A stretch of DNA of 5,195 nucleotides from Spirochaetae bacterium HGW-Spirochaetae-9 (lineage in GTDB: Bacteria > Spirochaetota > Spirochaetia > Treponematales > Rectinemataceae): positions 1 to 5,195 of the forward strand of contig PGXP01000137.1 of the NCBI GenBank assembly GCA_002839205.1, in the 5' to 3' direction. The notes below the pieces were generated by a model. That model was not told the origin of the DNA. It was given only the letters and a program-made list of their open reading frames with translations, and ran no database searches. A program made the position numbers and the translations under genes. This document shows positions 5,176-5,195 of the stretch, in pieces (within the stretch, counting starts at the first letter, position 1; the number at the start of each line of letters is the position of its first letter).

Positions 5176-5195
5176 ATGGCCGGGAAACTACCAAT
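5176..5195 (+). CDS. Start of a probable transposase (3' end outside window)
   Basis: Only the codons for MAGKLP and part of the next are visible. The ATG at 5176 is the first start after an in-frame TAG (5152-5154) and follows GGAAGGAA (5165-5172), a good ribosome site. Identification as transposase rests on the IS-like repeats just upstream and on resemblance of the opening residues to IS21-type transposases. The visible protein is far too short to prove it. Confidence 0.4.

Larger units (their letters stand above)
5098..5195 (+). mobile_element. Probable left end of an insertion sequence (cut by window edge)
   Basis: Directly after the HU terminator the sequence changes character: two spaced 19-bp repeats lie ahead of an ORF start with its own ribosome site and no further link to the HU unit. 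The element could begin at the TG at 5098 (TGTTAACGCACAG). Terminal TG, several end-proximal repeats and a transposase opening MAGKLP all suit an IS21-like element, but the family call is inference from memory. The opposite end and target duplication are outside the window. Confidence 0.45.

Noticed and set aside
4634..5194. A 186-codon open frame on the - strand opposite the HU gene
   Set aside because: It crosses the HU gene, its terminator and the IS end in antisense, with no coherent protein family features.

Overview
The window looks like a stretch of ordinary bacterial chromosome with moderately GC-rich coding DNA, compact gene packing and good sigma70-type promoters and intrinsic terminators. 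No rRNA, tRNA or CRISPR array is visible. A spirochaete (Treponema/Spirochaeta-like) is my best guess. It rests on the overall feel of the proteins and on an unverified recollection that rpsT lies beside an HU-family gene in treponemes; a nucleotide or protein search would settle it.

Layout. (1) Bases 1-3042, + strand: a three-gene, translationally coupled run. It holds the 3' three quarters of mutL (mismatch repair, endonuclease-type MutL), a calcineurin-like metallophosphoesterase whose GTG start overlaps the mutL stop, and a ParB/sulfiredoxin-like domain protein whose ATG shares a base with the previous stop. A 12-bp-stem intrinsic terminator follows at 3117-3155. (2) 3173-3398, + strand: a near-consensus promoter and strong ribosome site drive a 56-codon gene for a four-cysteine, probably zinc-binding mini-protein. 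(3) 3399-4175, - strand: a PlsC-type 1-acylglycerol-3-phosphate acyltransferase. Its stop codon abuts the stop of the mini-protein inside a 12-bp perfect palindrome. (4) 4176-4344: a divergent control region with opposed promoters for plsC and rpsT. A two-part motif (CTGATTAAA ... TAACGAAT) is present on both strands at nearly the same distance from each start codon. (5) 4345-5096, + strand: rpsT (ribosomal protein S20, TTG start) and an HU/IHF-family DNA-binding protein, closed by an intrinsic terminator. (6) 5098-5195: what looks like the left end of an insertion sequence, with two 19-bp imperfect direct repeats and the first codons of a probable transposase, cut by the window edge.

Most genes are housekeeping: DNA repair, phospholipid synthesis, ribosome, nucleoid. 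The less explained parts are the two uncharacterised genes coupled behind mutL, the strongly expressed-looking zinc-ribbon mini-protein, and the mirrored leader motif shared by plsC and rpsT.
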